Shown here in pieces: positions 44,866-53,533 of a stretch of 64,000 nucleotides of DNA. The notes beneath the pieces were generated by a model that was not told where the DNA came from, searched no databases, and worked only from the letters and a program-made list of their open reading frames with translations. Position numbers and translations under genes: made by a program. Each line of letters opens with the position of its first letter. Position 1 is the first letter of the stretch. This DNA is from Aquimarina amphilecti (lineage in GTDB: Bacteria; Bacteroidota; Bacteroidia; Flavobacteriales; Flavobacteriaceae). The stretch spans positions 617,145-681,144 of the forward strand of contig NZ_FOAB01000003.1 of NCBI RefSeq assembly GCF_900109375.1, read 5' to 3'.

Positions 44866-45600
44866 TTATGGCCAAGAAAAAGTTTCTCCAGTAGTATGAT
44901 TTGTATATGTACCTGTTCCATTCGATAACCAAACAAAACTTTCGGTTAACACACCAGACTCAAATGCTTTTATTGACCCTGATTGATCTGCTTCATTGTA
45001 AACAAGTTCAATCCTATCATTACTCTGATCTTTTATCGTAAAATTGATAATACTTCCTGTTTTACTATATGTCATTACAAAGAACTCTCCTCCTTCTCCA
45101 TTAAATCTCACTTCATAGAAAGTACCGTCTTTACTAATTTTACCTTCATAAAAAGTTCTACGAACACCGGATTCCTCTATATCGTATGTAAAATAATCAT
45201 ACGTAGCATCTGATGTCACCGTATAATACAATGTAACTCCACCATAACTCCAAACCCAAGTACCAGTATTCCTTCCATTCTTACCAACAACACTTTGTTG
45301 TTCTGCGTCACCCGGAATTGAAAGAAAAACAGATGAATAAGCTAATGCCTGTACTTGTAAAGTTGCCAATGTAAATGTAGCATTGGCAGCATACGTGTTC
45401 TGCTGAGCGTATTGTTCCATATCATCTGGCGCTTCTATGTTCTCTATAGATTCTTGATACTGCTCTATGCGACCTTGAATATTCTCTAATTGAGCTTCAT
45501 TCTGAATATTCACTCCATCATCTTCGTTGCTACAAGATTGAAACATTATAGTAAACGCAATCATCACTATTAGACCTACACTTTTAAATTTTGTTTTCAT
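44866..45600 (-). CDS. Lipoprotein of unknown function in the CHAT/ECF locus
   Basis: 244 residues with a lipoprotein signal (about 1-23, lipobox QSC, then Ser-Asn-Glu-Asp-Asp, an acidic stretch often seen on surface-exported Bacteroidota lipoproteins). After a helical N-terminal segment (30-60) the chain is a predicted all-beta domain (about 95-244) with repeated strand-turn units (WVWSYGGVTLYYTVTSD, FYEGKISKDGTFYEVRFNGE, GTGTYTNHTTGETFSW). No family recognised. It lies 88 bases downstream of the OmpA-family gene, same strand, and shares its terminator, so it is probably the second gene of that transcript. Confidence 0.7.
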   Translation of the reverse strand: MKTKFKSVGLIVMIAFTIMFQSCSNEDDGVNIQNEAQLENIQGRIEQYQESIENIEAPDDMEQYAQQNTYAANATFTLATLQVQALAYSSVFLSIPGDAEQQSVVGKNGRNTGTWVWSYGGVTLYYTVTSDATYDYFTYDIEESGVRRTFYEGKISKDGTFYEVRFNGEGGEFFVMTYSKTGSIINFTIKDQSNDRIELVYNEADQSGSIKAFESGVLTESFVWLSNGTGTYTNHTTGETFSWP

Positions 45601-45688
45601 TATTTTTCCTTTTAATTGTTAGATAATTTACTTCTTAGTATTTACATACTTACTTAGGTAAACATTTGGAAAGCTTTTTTTTTAAAAA

Positions 45689-47050
45689 TTATAATTTTTT
45701 AAACTCTACTCTTCTATTTTTCGCTTTAGCTTCTGGCGTACTCTCCTTAGAAATAGGCTCGCTTTCTCCTTTACCATCAGTTTTTAACCTAGATACATCA
45801 ATTCCAAATTCATTTACAAGTACATTTTTTACCGACATCGCTCTTCTTTTGGACAATTTTTTATTAGAAGTTTCGTCCCCGTCTTTATCTGTATGACCTG
45901 TTATTAACACTTTAATAGAAGGATTATCCGAAAGCACTTTTGCAATTTTTTTTATGGTACCGTAAGATTCAGATTTTACCGATGCTTTTCCTGTATCGAA
46001 TGTAATTCCATAAGTAATTAATTTCCCTTCTGTAATTAACTTATTACGCATATCAGGCTTCCCTACAGCATATCTTATATTACCTATATAATAGAATGTA
46101 TTTTCTGGCTTTGTTTGAGAAAAGAATTTTACATTTTTAAGAATTGTAGCTTTTTCAAATGCTCTTGGAATATCAAACACTTTTTTCTCATCAATATATA
46201 CGCGCATTCGTTGTTTTTGCTTCCAAATAGAAACGTGCATTTTCTCCCCTCTACTATTATTTTTTTTATCTAATTGAGCTATTTGCTTATCCGAACTTAA
46301 GTTTAACTTACTATCGGAACAATATTTATGTACATCTACTTTACCACCATAACTGTTACCGCCCCGAATAGCAAACACAAAACCATTTTTACCCGGAGTA
46401 TGATCTTGTAATTCATACCCAGGATTCTCTACATCAGAAAACACCACCATTAAATCACGCTGATACGCATATTCAGACACATCATAATCAAAAACTACAT
46501 CATATTCTAACGTGAAATTATCAGGAAATTCATCTATAAATTCAGGAACATAAGATCCCGTACCTGCTCCTATTTGTATAAAACGTCCTTCTTCATTACT
46601 AAGTGTAACCACCTCTGCAGAATTAGAAGAATTCCAACGAGCAGGTAAATCCCCTATTTCATCTTGGCTAAAGTCTTCGAATGCAATTATATTTTCTCCA
46701 GCTATAAAATCAAACTTAGAATAAGCAGCAAAAGAAGGCTCTATATTCTCTACTGTATTTACATCATTCTTTCCTTTATTCTCTGAAGAAATAATTGCAC
46801 CATTTTCCTTTTTATTTTTTTTACTTTTCTTGTTTTTCTTATTCTTTTTAGGTTTTCCATCAACCGTATCATCTATAGTTTTGCTAGTTTTTTTTGAAAC
46901 TTTTTCCTCTGTTTTCTTCAAAACAGTTTTTTCAGCAGCTCTTTCAGCGGTTTTAGCTACTTTTTTCCAAAACTGCGCTTCCATATTCTGAGGTATAAAC
47001 ATCACAAAAAGCAACACTGCTATTCCCATTATTTGTTTTGTAGTTTTCAT
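45689..47050 (-). CDS. OmpA-family protein with Lys-rich linker and beta domain
   Basis: 453 residues. Signal peptide about 1-25 (ending MEAQ); a strongly basic low-complexity stretch (about 66-85, almost all Lys and Asn); a beta-sandwich domain (about 115-325) containing FAIRGGNSYGG and RMRVYIDEKKVFDIPRAF, resembling concanavalin-like or laminin-G-like folds; and a C-terminal OmpA peptidoglycan-binding domain (about 340-453; VLITGHTDKDGDETSNKKLS with the usual Asp and Arg for diaminopimelate). There is no N-terminal barrel, so it probably sits in the periplasm, tied to peptidoglycan. It is divergent from the ECF sigma gene (107-base gap) and may be a regulated target or sensor part. Confidence 0.85.
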   Translation of the reverse strand: MKTTKQIMGIAVLLFVMFIPQNMEAQFWKKVAKTAERAAEKTVLKKTEEKVSKKTSKTIDDTVDGKPKKNKKNKKSKKNKKENGAIISSENKGKNDVNTVENIEPSFAAYSKFDFIAGENIIAFEDFSQDEIGDLPARWNSSNSAEVVTLSNEEGRFIQIGAGTGSYVPEFIDEFPDNFTLEYDVVFDYDVSEYAYQRDLMVVFSDVENPGYELQDHTPGKNGFVFAIRGGNSYGGKVDVHKYCSDSKLNLSSDKQIAQLDKKNNSRGEKMHVSIWKQKQRMRVYIDEKKVFDIPRAFEKATILKNVKFFSQTKPENTFYYIGNIRYAVGKPDMRNKLITEGKLITYGITFDTGKASVKSESYGTIKKIAKVLSDNPSIKVLITGHTDKDGDETSNKKLSKRRAMSVKNVLVNEFGIDVSRLKTDGKGESEPISKESTPEAKAKNRRVEFKKL

Positions 47051-47106
47051 AATACTATTTGTTTGGTTTTATCTCTTTGTGTGCGTTTTAGAAAAAAGGT
47101 TAACTT

Positions 47107-47114
47107 TATCTTTG
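47107..47114 (+). promoter_or_regulatory. Candidate promoter -7 box of the ECF sigma operon
   Basis: TATCTTTG is a perfect TAnnTTTG match, 43 bases before the sigma-factor ATG. No good TTG lies at the right distance, so an ECF-type promoter is not excluded. Confidence 0.45.
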
Positions 47115-47157
47115 GAAAATAAGATGAACCTATTACCCTATCGTCAGGTCACAAAGT

Positions 47158-47700
47158 ATGAAGGAAGAACTTTTAACGTTAAAAAAAGGGCATAACCAAG
47201 CTTTAGAAAAGATCTACACTGAGTATCGTAATGCTTTTTTGCAGTTCGCAAAAAAATATGATCTAGATCACGATTCTCTTGTAGATGTATATCAAGAAGC
47301 TTTCATAGCCTTACGCGAACATGCTATTAATGGTAAACTAGACACTATCAAAAGTTCTATTAAGACCTATTTATTTAGTATCGGAAAGTATATGATCTAT
47401 GATCAACTTAAAAAACAAAAAAAAACAGTGTCTTATGAAAACAGTGTAGATTTTAAAGAAACATCTGATACACAAGATATTTTTGAGGAACCTCAATTAA
47501 CTCCAGAACAACAACTATTACGACAACATTTTAAAAATTTAGGAAAACGTTGTCAAGAAATGTTAACCTTATTCTATTATCGGGGACTAACAATTGATGA
47601 GATTACCGAAAGTTTAGGCTACGAGAACAAAAATGTAGTAAAAAGCCAGAAATCCCGTTGTTTAAAATCCCTAAAAGAATCAATTAAAACCCCCGCATAA
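47158..47700 (+). CDS. ECF-type RNA polymerase sigma factor
   Basis: A 180-residue alternative sigma factor. Region 2 (about 20-90; LVDVYQEAFIALREHA and YLFSIGKYMIYDQLKKQKK) binds core polymerase and the -10 element; a variable linker (95-120) follows, and region 4 (about 120-175; CQEMLTLFYYRGLTIDEITE with HTH ending VVKSQKSRCLKSLKE) binds the -35 element. The next gene starts at the base after its stop codon and encodes a membrane protein with a cytoplasmic N-terminus, the usual sigma/anti-sigma arrangement. Its regulon is unknown; the OmpA-family and CHAT genes are first candidates. Confidence 0.93.
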   Translation: MKEELLTLKKGHNQALEKIYTEYRNAFLQFAKKYDLDHDSLVDVYQEAFIALREHAINGKLDTIKSSIKTYLFSIGKYMIYDQLKKQKKTVSYENSVDFKETSDTQDIFEEPQLTPEQQLLRQHFKNLGKRCQEMLTLFYYRGLTIDEITESLGYENKNVVKSQKSRCLKSLKESIKTPA

Positions 47701-48435
47701 ATGGAACGAGAAGAGTTAATAGACAAGTATTTACAATCAGAACTGACTCCCGCGGAAAAAGATCAGTTCGACAATCTTATAGAAAATGACACTACTTTTA
47801 GAAAAGAAGTTGAATTTCTTAAGGATCTTAATATAGTAGCCGGAGCTGAAGACAGAGATGGATTAAGAAATAGCTTAGCAAGTTTTGAAGAAAAAATTAC
47901 AGCTAACGAAACCAAAGTGGTGCCTTTGTTTAACTACAAAAAATTATTAGTAGCTGCATCAATCTTATTGGTAGTTGCTATTGGCGGTATTACATTCCTA
48001 AAACCTTTTGGCGTAGACACTAATCAATTATATGCTGAAAATTTTGAACCCTATAAAAATGTAGTAACTCCTATTGTTCGTGGAGAAGATACTACCAACA
48101 AAGAGACTATTGCATTTACTTCATATGAAAGTAAAAATTATGAATTAGCAGCAGAGCAATTTGGAAACTTATATGAAACGACGAAAAGTGCTTACTTTCT
48201 GTTATACCAAGCAAATTCTTTATTAGCATCTAATAAAACTAAGGAGGCAATTCCATTATTAGAACAACATATCTCACTGGAAGGTCAATTATCTGAAAGA
48301 GGAAAGTGGTATTTATCTTTAGCTTATCTTAAAGAAAATAGAAAAAAAGAGGCAATTAATTTATTAGAAGAAATGTCTAAAACAGGGAGTTTTAAGAATA
48401 GTGATGTTCTGAAACTTCTAAGCCAATTAAAATAG
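47701..48435 (+). CDS. Putative membrane anti-sigma factor with periplasmic TPR domain
   Basis: 244 residues. N-terminal cytoplasmic segment (1-80; EELIDKYLQSELTPAEKDQF, the helical start seen in Bacteroidota anti-sigma factors), one transmembrane helix (82-100), and a C-terminal domain (about 125-244) made of tetratricopeptide-like helix pairs (YELAAEQFGNLYETTKSAYF, KTKEAIPLLEQHISLEGQLS, GKWYLSLAYLKENRKKEAIN). With the N-terminus inside, the TPR part lies in the periplasm. It has no gap to the sigma gene, so is very likely its regulator. It has no recognisable zinc anti-sigma motif, and assignment rests on context plus topology. Confidence 0.8.
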   Translation: MEREELIDKYLQSELTPAEKDQFDNLIENDTTFRKEVEFLKDLNIVAGAEDRDGLRNSLASFEEKITANETKVVPLFNYKKLLVAASILLVVAIGGITFLKPFGVDTNQLYAENFEPYKNVVTPIVRGEDTTNKETIAFTSYESKNYELAAEQFGNLYETTKSAYFLLYQANSLLASNKTKEAIPLLEQHISLEGQLSERGKWYLSLAYLKENRKKEAINLLEEMSKTGSFKNSDVLKLLSQLK

Positions 48436-48456
48436 ATCTACACCATCTATTTTTTT
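48429..48456. terminator. Terminator covering two convergent stop codons
   Basis: AAAATAGAT (48429-48437) pairs with ATCTATTTT (48445-48453) around a 7-base loop, followed by T on the plus strand. The left arm contains the stop codon of the anti-sigma gene and the right arm that of the CHAT gene. Confidence 0.65.
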
Positions 48457-51278
48457 ATTTTTCTTACTACCACCAATAGGACCGGAATACCAAGCAATAA
48501 TAACCACCAAAAGAAAGGAGTCTTTTTCTGGAGCGGAGTCGTATCACCAGAAATCATAAATCCGGACCAATAATATGGATGTGTTAATAGTTCATCATCT
48601 GCATTAGTAAGATAAGTCAGTTTAGCATTTCTAAGAGCTTCGTCCTTTGATAAGGATTTATTCAAATTTTTATAAAACTCCTGCATCAATTCTGATGTGG
48701 TTTGGTCATTAATTTTCCATAATGTAGTAACTAAAGATTTAGCACCAGCGTAACTAAAACCTCTTGCTAAACTAAGCATCCCTTCACCGTTCTGAAGCTT
48801 ACCTAAACCTGTTTGACAAGCACTTAACGCTACTAAATCTGCATTAATACTATAACCATATAAATCTTTAACATATAATAAACTGGTTTCTCCTTTACTA
48901 TCAGGAGCAAATGCCAAATAGGAATAATCTGGGTATTGATCATTGGTTGCAGCATGCGTAGCAAAATGGAGCATATTATACTTCTGAGAATTTTCTGAAA
49001 ACGATTTTAAAGAAGCCTCATCACCTATGACAGCTCTTCCATTAAAAAATTTTGTTATTTGATTTACTTCATCTTTATTATATAATAATGACCCAAAATC
49101 AGGTCTATTTTGCGAAACATTTCCGCTAGCTATTTCAAAACTCGGAGCATATGCCAATAATTTATTTTCATCAATCCTTAATTTATTTTGTTGTTCTCTC
49201 AACAATGTGGATGAATTCGTATAAGAGATTTGATACTCTTTAATTAAATAATTTGCATTATCTTTTGATGTAGACAAAGCTTCAAATGGTAAATAATTTA
49301 ATATCCCATCAGGAATGATTATAAGCTCTTTAGCATTTATCCCATCCAAAGGTGATTTTAAAATCTTATCATAAATAGAATACCCTGTTTCATATATCTC
49401 GGGTAGGTCATTGATATTTATTTTCGACAATAATGAATAAAAATATGTTATCCTATTTTGGGTTTTAGATCCTAAAGGGATTTTAAAAAATTCTTTCTTA
49501 TTCTTTTCTATAGTAATTAAAAACAAATCCGTACTTGTCGAAAAATAACTTAGTAGTGCTTTATCTTCAATTAATTGGTTGGCGGTTTCTTCTAAACTCA
49601 CCACATCAGCATTGTACTTTAAATCATAATATTTTGGATAATTTTGTTCTATATCAGAAATGAAATTATAATACTTATTCTTAAGCTGAAACAAGGAATC
49701 AAAAACTACCATATTAGATTTTTGATTAAAAAATTTCTTTTCCAAATGAATAATATTGGCCCTAAACTGTTGTTCTCTATCTACAATTTCCTCTGGAACT
49801 CCACCATAAGAACTAGCTTGTGTGCTCCTTGCTGCTTCTAACAGCAAAACACTTTTACTTTTTTCAAAGAAATAAAAAGCATCATCAATATATCTAGGTT
49901 CTTTAGTAACCTCATAAAGATCATATGCTATGGCCACCATACTATGAAAAGCTGGATACATTTCTGAGATTAGAAATTGCTTATCCACCTTACTTTCGAA
50001 TTCAGGTTTCAACAAATCCAATGTTTTAATAATATCATACGATGTAGAGAAAGCTATGTTAAGCACCTCAATCTTATTATTGTTTTTATATAATAATTGT
50101 AATGCTTCCAGCTTTTCTTTTAAAACCTTTACCAACTCTAATTTCGACAAAACTTTTTTAGGATCAGGATTATTTTTAATATCATTATCATTAAAATTTG
50201 GCGCTATTTGCATCAAAGATTCTTGATAAAACTCTAGTGCTTTTTGTGGATTATTTTTAGCTACATATAGTCGCCCTAATTTAGAAAAAGCCTCTGCTAC
50301 ATCTTGATGCTTTTCATCTTGCCTATAAGATTTCGTTTTCATTAGATATGATTGATAAAAAGCTTCAGCCTTATCAAATTCTTTGTTTTCTATATGGATA
50401 TCACCATATAACATATCCGCAGATCTTTTAAAGGGATCATTTTCAGAATAATATACTTCACTCTCCTTAAGTGTATTAATCGCTTTTACAATACTATCCT
50501 GTAATAAATAATTCTTAGATAAACGTTGATACGTAGAGAGAATATTATTCTTAAATCTTGGGTTTTCCTTTTGTGAAATGTAAACAGGCAACACTTCATT
50601 TAATAATTCATTCGCACTTAAATAATCACTTTCATTTTCATAAACTCTAGCTAATCTCATTCTAGTGTTAAGAATATGTCTACTCCAGTTTATTTCTGGA
50701 TGCGCTTCGGTAATAGATAAGGTTTTATTATGATACTCTTTTGACAAACTATATTTTCCACTTTTTTCGTACACTGCTGCTATAAAAGAATACGCAGAAT
50801 AAAGCTCATTTAATTCATTCATCAAATCATCTCCACTTGATTTTGATCTAGTTAAATCATTAACTAACTCATTAAAGTATCTTAGAGCCGTTTGGTAATT
50901 ATTAATTTTATAAAAGTATTGTCCTTTTTCTAATAAAAACCTTCTTTGATAAACCGCTCCATACGTCAAGGTATCAACCGCTTCGTCTTTTAACACCTTT
51001 TCAAAAGTTCTTAAATTTTGATTTAGTTTTTTTAAATCAAAATGATATCCATTTGCTTGTACTAAATAAGTTAAGGTATTTAACTTACCATCTAAGTAAT
51101 TACTTTCATCAGCAACTTTATAACTTTTTGATAAATACACATAAGCACTATCTTTATCCGCATATAAAAAAGTACCACCTTTATTTAAAAAGTACTCATA
51201 ATCTGCTAATTGTTCTTCAGTTTGAGAATAACACGATAATCCAGTAAAAATAACTGTTAAAACAAGAATATATTTCAT
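48447..51278 (-). CDS. Membrane-anchored TPR-CHAT caspase-like protease
   Basis: 943 residues from the ATG at 51278. Signal peptide about 1-19 (ending CYSQ), about a dozen TPR-like helix pairs (about 25-440; for example ALRYFNELVNDL, SLSKEYHNKTLSITEAH, AFSKLGRLYVAKNNPQKALE), a helical spacer, and a C-terminal CHAT domain (about 620-905) with the catalytic dyad H775 (MLHFATHAATND) and C821 (VALSACQTGLG), both intact. A final hydrophobic helix (about 918-937) with a basic KIKK end anchors it, so TPR and CHAT parts face the periplasm. CHAT proteins are caspase-clan cysteine proteases; the target is unknown. The frame extends to a TTG at 51293, rejected because it adds residues before the signal peptide and lies in a terminator stem. 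Confidence 0.92.
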   Translation of the reverse strand: MKYILVLTVIFTGLSCYSQTEEQLADYEYFLNKGGTFLYADKDSAYVYLSKSYKVADESNYLDGKLNTLTYLVQANGYHFDLKKLNQNLRTFEKVLKDEAVDTLTYGAVYQRRFLLEKGQYFYKINNYQTALRYFNELVNDLTRSKSSGDDLMNELNELYSAYSFIAAVYEKSGKYSLSKEYHNKTLSITEAHPEINWSRHILNTRMRLARVYENESDYLSANELLNEVLPVYISQKENPRFKNNILSTYQRLSKNYLLQDSIVKAINTLKESEVYYSENDPFKRSADMLYGDIHIENKEFDKAEAFYQSYLMKTKSYRQDEKHQDVAEAFSKLGRLYVAKNNPQKALEFYQESLMQIAPNFNDNDIKNNPDPKKVLSKLELVKVLKEKLEALQLLYKNNNKIEVLNIAFSTSYDIIKTLDLLKPEFESKVDKQFLISEMYPAFHSMVAIAYDLYEVTKEPRYIDDAFYFFEKSKSVLLLEAARSTQASSYGGVPEEIVDREQQFRANIIHLEKKFFNQKSNMVVFDSLFQLKNKYYNFISDIEQNYPKYYDLKYNADVVSLEETANQLIEDKALLSYFSTSTDLFLITIEKNKKEFFKIPLGSKTQNRITYFYSLLSKININDLPEIYETGYSIYDKILKSPLDGINAKELIIIPDGILNYLPFEALSTSKDNANYLIKEYQISYTNSSTLLREQQNKLRIDENKLLAYAPSFEIASGNVSQNRPDFGSLLYNKDEVNQITKFFNGRAVIGDEASLKSFSENSQKYNMLHFATHAATNDQYPDYSYLAFAPDSKGETSLLYVKDLYGYSINADLVALSACQTGLGKLQNGEGMLSLARGFSYAGAKSLVTTLWKINDQTTSELMQEFYKNLNKSLSKDEALRNAKLTYLTNADDELLTHPYYWSGFMISGDTTPLQKKTPFFWWLLLLGIPVLLVVVRKIKK

Positions 51279-51280
51279 AA

Positions 51281-51306
51281 AAAAAGCTCTCAAGTGATTG
51301 AGAGCT
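51281..51306 (-). terminator. Terminator between the coiled-coil lipoprotein gene and the CHAT gene
   Basis: Nine-base arms AGCTCTCAA (51285-51293) and TTGAGAGCT (51298-51306) around GTGA, followed on the minus strand by a T run that ends 2 bases before the CHAT ATG. It would end or attenuate transcription entering the CHAT gene from upstream. Confidence 0.75.
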
Positions 51307-51332
51307 AATTTAATTATTATTTATGAAGGTAA

Positions 51333-51986
51333 CTAAAGGTTAATATTCCCTTCTATAGAATAGGTTGTAATATCACCAATTGGTTCAAAGAACTTAGAAA
51401 TTTGAATTACTACATTCCCTTGGAAATCTATCGCTTCATTCAAAGAGATCACCTGTAATCCTGTATCTTCAAAATCTGTAAGATTACCAAATTCTGCTAT
51501 TACTTCCTGATTTTCTGTAAAAACTGTTACTGCAAAACCTTCTGCATTACCAGCCAACAAGATTTGTTCTAATCTACTAAATTCTACATCTGTAAAGCAT
51601 GTACAAGGAAGTGGCGGTGGCGGAACTGGAGGAAGTCTTGGTACTCTAGGCCTTACAGCAAGATCACCAACAATTTCTTCTATTTGCCCATTCAGAAAAT
51701 TAATCTGCTCTGTGTTAGCTTCTCTTCTTTCTTGCAGTTCTTCTAATTGCCCTTGTAAATCCTGATTGTCAGGATCATTAACTAGCTCTTCTTCAACTGA
51801 TGCAATTTCTTCTGCGATCAAATCATCTTGTCTACTTAAATATAGTACATGAAGATCTTGTTCTAAAAATGTTCCTGTTTCTTCTGCATCTGGAACAACG
51901 ATGTCATCAACTATATCATCATCACTGCATCCAAAAGGAACAACAGCGAGCATAAATAGTCCGATACACACTTGAATTGTTTTCAT
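51333..51986 (-). CDS. Coiled-coil, proline-rich lipoprotein
   Basis: 217 residues, no family recognised. Lipoprotein signal (about 1-20, lipobox FGC, then Ser-Asp-Asp-Asp, possible surface-export signal), a Glu/Gln-rich helix predicted to form a coiled coil (about 40-112; EEIASVEEELVNDPDNQDLQ and QLEELQERREANTEQINFL), a polyproline stretch (about 117-130, PRLPPVPPPPLP) ending in CTC, and a small globular C-terminal domain (about 133-217). It lies just upstream of the CHAT gene on the same strand, separated by a hairpin, and is probably part of the same locus. Confidence 0.7.
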   Translation of the reverse strand: MKTIQVCIGLFMLAVVPFGCSDDDIVDDIVVPDAEETGTFLEQDLHVLYLSRQDDLIAEEIASVEEELVNDPDNQDLQGQLEELQERREANTEQINFLNGQIEEIVGDLAVRPRVPRLPPVPPPPLPCTCFTDVEFSRLEQILLAGNAEGFAVTVFTENQEVIAEFGNLTDFEDTGLQVISLNEAIDFQGNVVIQISKFFEPIGDITTYSIEGNINL

Positions 51987-52065
51987 AAAATTATTGTTTT
52001 GGTTTTAATGTTAGTACTCCTTTTCCCTATTAGGTAAACATTAATAACAATAAAAATAAGGAATT

Positions 52066-52635
52066 TTATTTTTTCAGGTCTTTTGCTACTTTTTCTAGCT
52101 CCATATACCAATCTTCTCCGAACTTACGAATCAATGCTTGCTTTACAAATTTGTATACGGGTACTTGAAGTTCTTTTCCCAATGTACAGGCATCGTCACA
52201 TATTTCCCATTTGTGGTAATTAACCGCAGAAAACTCCGTGTAATCCTGAACTCTAACGGGATACAAATGACAAGATATTGGTTTTTTCCAATCCACTTCC
52301 CCCTGATTATAAGCTTCTTCTATTGCACATAAAGCTGTGCCTTTTTTATCAAAAATAACATATGCACAATCTGCTCCCTCTATTAACGGAGTTTCTAATT
52401 CTCCTTGTGCAGTCTTTACAAAAGCTCCTTGTTTTTCAACTGCTTCAACACCTTCTTTTCTTAAATAAGGTTTTACGACAGGGTAAATTTCCTTTAATTT
52501 TTGGGTTTCCCATTCTTCTAACGGTGCTCCCGCTTCTCCATCAATACAACAAGCGCCTTTGCAAGCAGAAAGATTGCAAACAAAATCTTTTTCGATAATT
52601 TCTTCTGAAACGATGGTTTTACCTAACTGAAACAT
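52066..52635 (-). CDS. Cys-rich DUF3109-type protein
   Basis: 189 residues, cytoplasmic, with conserved cysteines grouped as FVCNLSACKGACC near the N-terminus, then ADCAYV, TALCAIE, ISCHLYPV and ICDDACTLG. The pattern is that of the YkgJ/DUF3109 group, thought to bind zinc or an iron-sulfur cluster. No biochemical role is established. It is divergent from the MarC gene and appears monocistronic. Confidence 0.8.
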   Translation of the reverse strand: MFQLGKTIVSEEIIEKDFVCNLSACKGACCIDGEAGAPLEEWETQKLKEIYPVVKPYLRKEGVEAVEKQGAFVKTAQGELETPLIEGADCAYVIFDKKGTALCAIEEAYNQGEVDWKKPISCHLYPVRVQDYTEFSAVNYHKWEICDDACTLGKELQVPVYKFVKQALIRKFGEDWYMELEKVAKDLKK

Positions 52636-52749
52636 ATTGCGAAGATAGTTTTTATGAGAGATAAATTTTACTGATTATTTATCTTTTTATGCTACTTTTA
52701 TACTGCGTAAGTCTATGTACTTTGGCACTAACCATAAAAATCAATTAAA

Positions 52750-53322
52750 ATGAACTTTGACTTAAAGGAGATATTAACTGCTAGCATGGTACTTTTTGCA
52801 GTAATTGATATCGTGGGTAGCATTCCTATTATTATTGACCTTCGTAAGAAAGTAGGTCATATACAAAGTGAGAAAGCATCTCTAGTAGCAGCTATCTTAA
52901 TGATATTATTTTTATTTGTAGGTAAAGAGATTCTAAATCTAATTGGTATTGATGTTAATTCTTTTGCCGTTGCTGGTGCTTTTATCATATTCTTTTTAGC
53001 TTTAGAAATGATTCTGGGTATTCAATTATACAAGGATGATGAACCGGAAACTGCAGCAGTTGTACCTTTAGCATTTCCACTTATTGCTGGAGCTGGAACC
53101 ATGACTTCTATACTATCTCTTAGGGCAGAATATCAACCTATAAACATAGTAATCGCCATAGTTGTTAATATTATTTTTGTTTATATTGTTCTTAAATCTT
53201 CTGGAAGAATAGAAAAAGTACTAGGTAAACAAGGAATTAATGTTATTAGAAAAATATTTGGTGTAATTTTGCTCGCAATTGCGGTAAAATTATTTGCAAC
53301 TAATATAAAAGGTCTATTTTAA
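52750..53322 (+). CDS. MarC-family integral membrane protein
   Basis: 190 residues with six predicted transmembrane helices (first about 10-28, last about 168-186). Family signatures are VIDIVGSIPIIIDL in TM1 and VPLAFPLIAGAGTMTSIL in the fourth segment. Despite the name, MarC proteins are not proven to act in multiple antibiotic resistance; their transport role is unknown. The next small gene starts at the base after its stop codon, so the two are translationally coupled. Confidence 0.9.
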   Translation: MNFDLKEILTASMVLFAVIDIVGSIPIIIDLRKKVGHIQSEKASLVAAILMILFLFVGKEILNLIGIDVNSFAVAGAFIIFFLALEMILGIQLYKDDEPETAAVVPLAFPLIAGAGTMTSILSLRAEYQPINIVIAIVVNIIFVYIVLKSSGRIEKVLGKQGINVIRKIFGVILLAIAVKLFATNIKGLF

Positions 53323-53523
53323 ATGAAGTACTTTATTTATGCTTTGATCGTAGTAGCTATTTCTTTGATTATTTACAATGCCACTGTTTTAGATTTTAAC
53401 GATATTTTACAAGGAGATAGTAAAACTGCATTAATTAGCATCCTAGGTTCAGCTTGTGTCGTTATTTTACTTATGATACTTTTAATTTCTAGAGCTATAC
53501 AACAGAAACAGAAGAACGGATAG
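53323..53523 (+). CDS. Small two-helix membrane protein coupled to MarC
   Basis: 66 residues with two predicted transmembrane helices (about 2-21 and 38-58) and a basic C-terminal tail. It directly abuts the MarC-family gene, which supports a real gene and a possible accessory subunit. No family recognised. It converges with the gene at 53534, with 10 bases between them. Confidence 0.7.
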   Translation: MKYFIYALIVVAISLIIYNATVLDFNDILQGDSKTALISILGSACVVILLMILLISRAIQQKQKNG

Positions 53524-53533
53524 CTGTTACGGT

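Noticed and set aside
45666..45896. Open frame on the plus strand over the end of the OmpA-family gene
   Set aside because: Overlaps the conserved OmpA domain in antisense and has no independent support.
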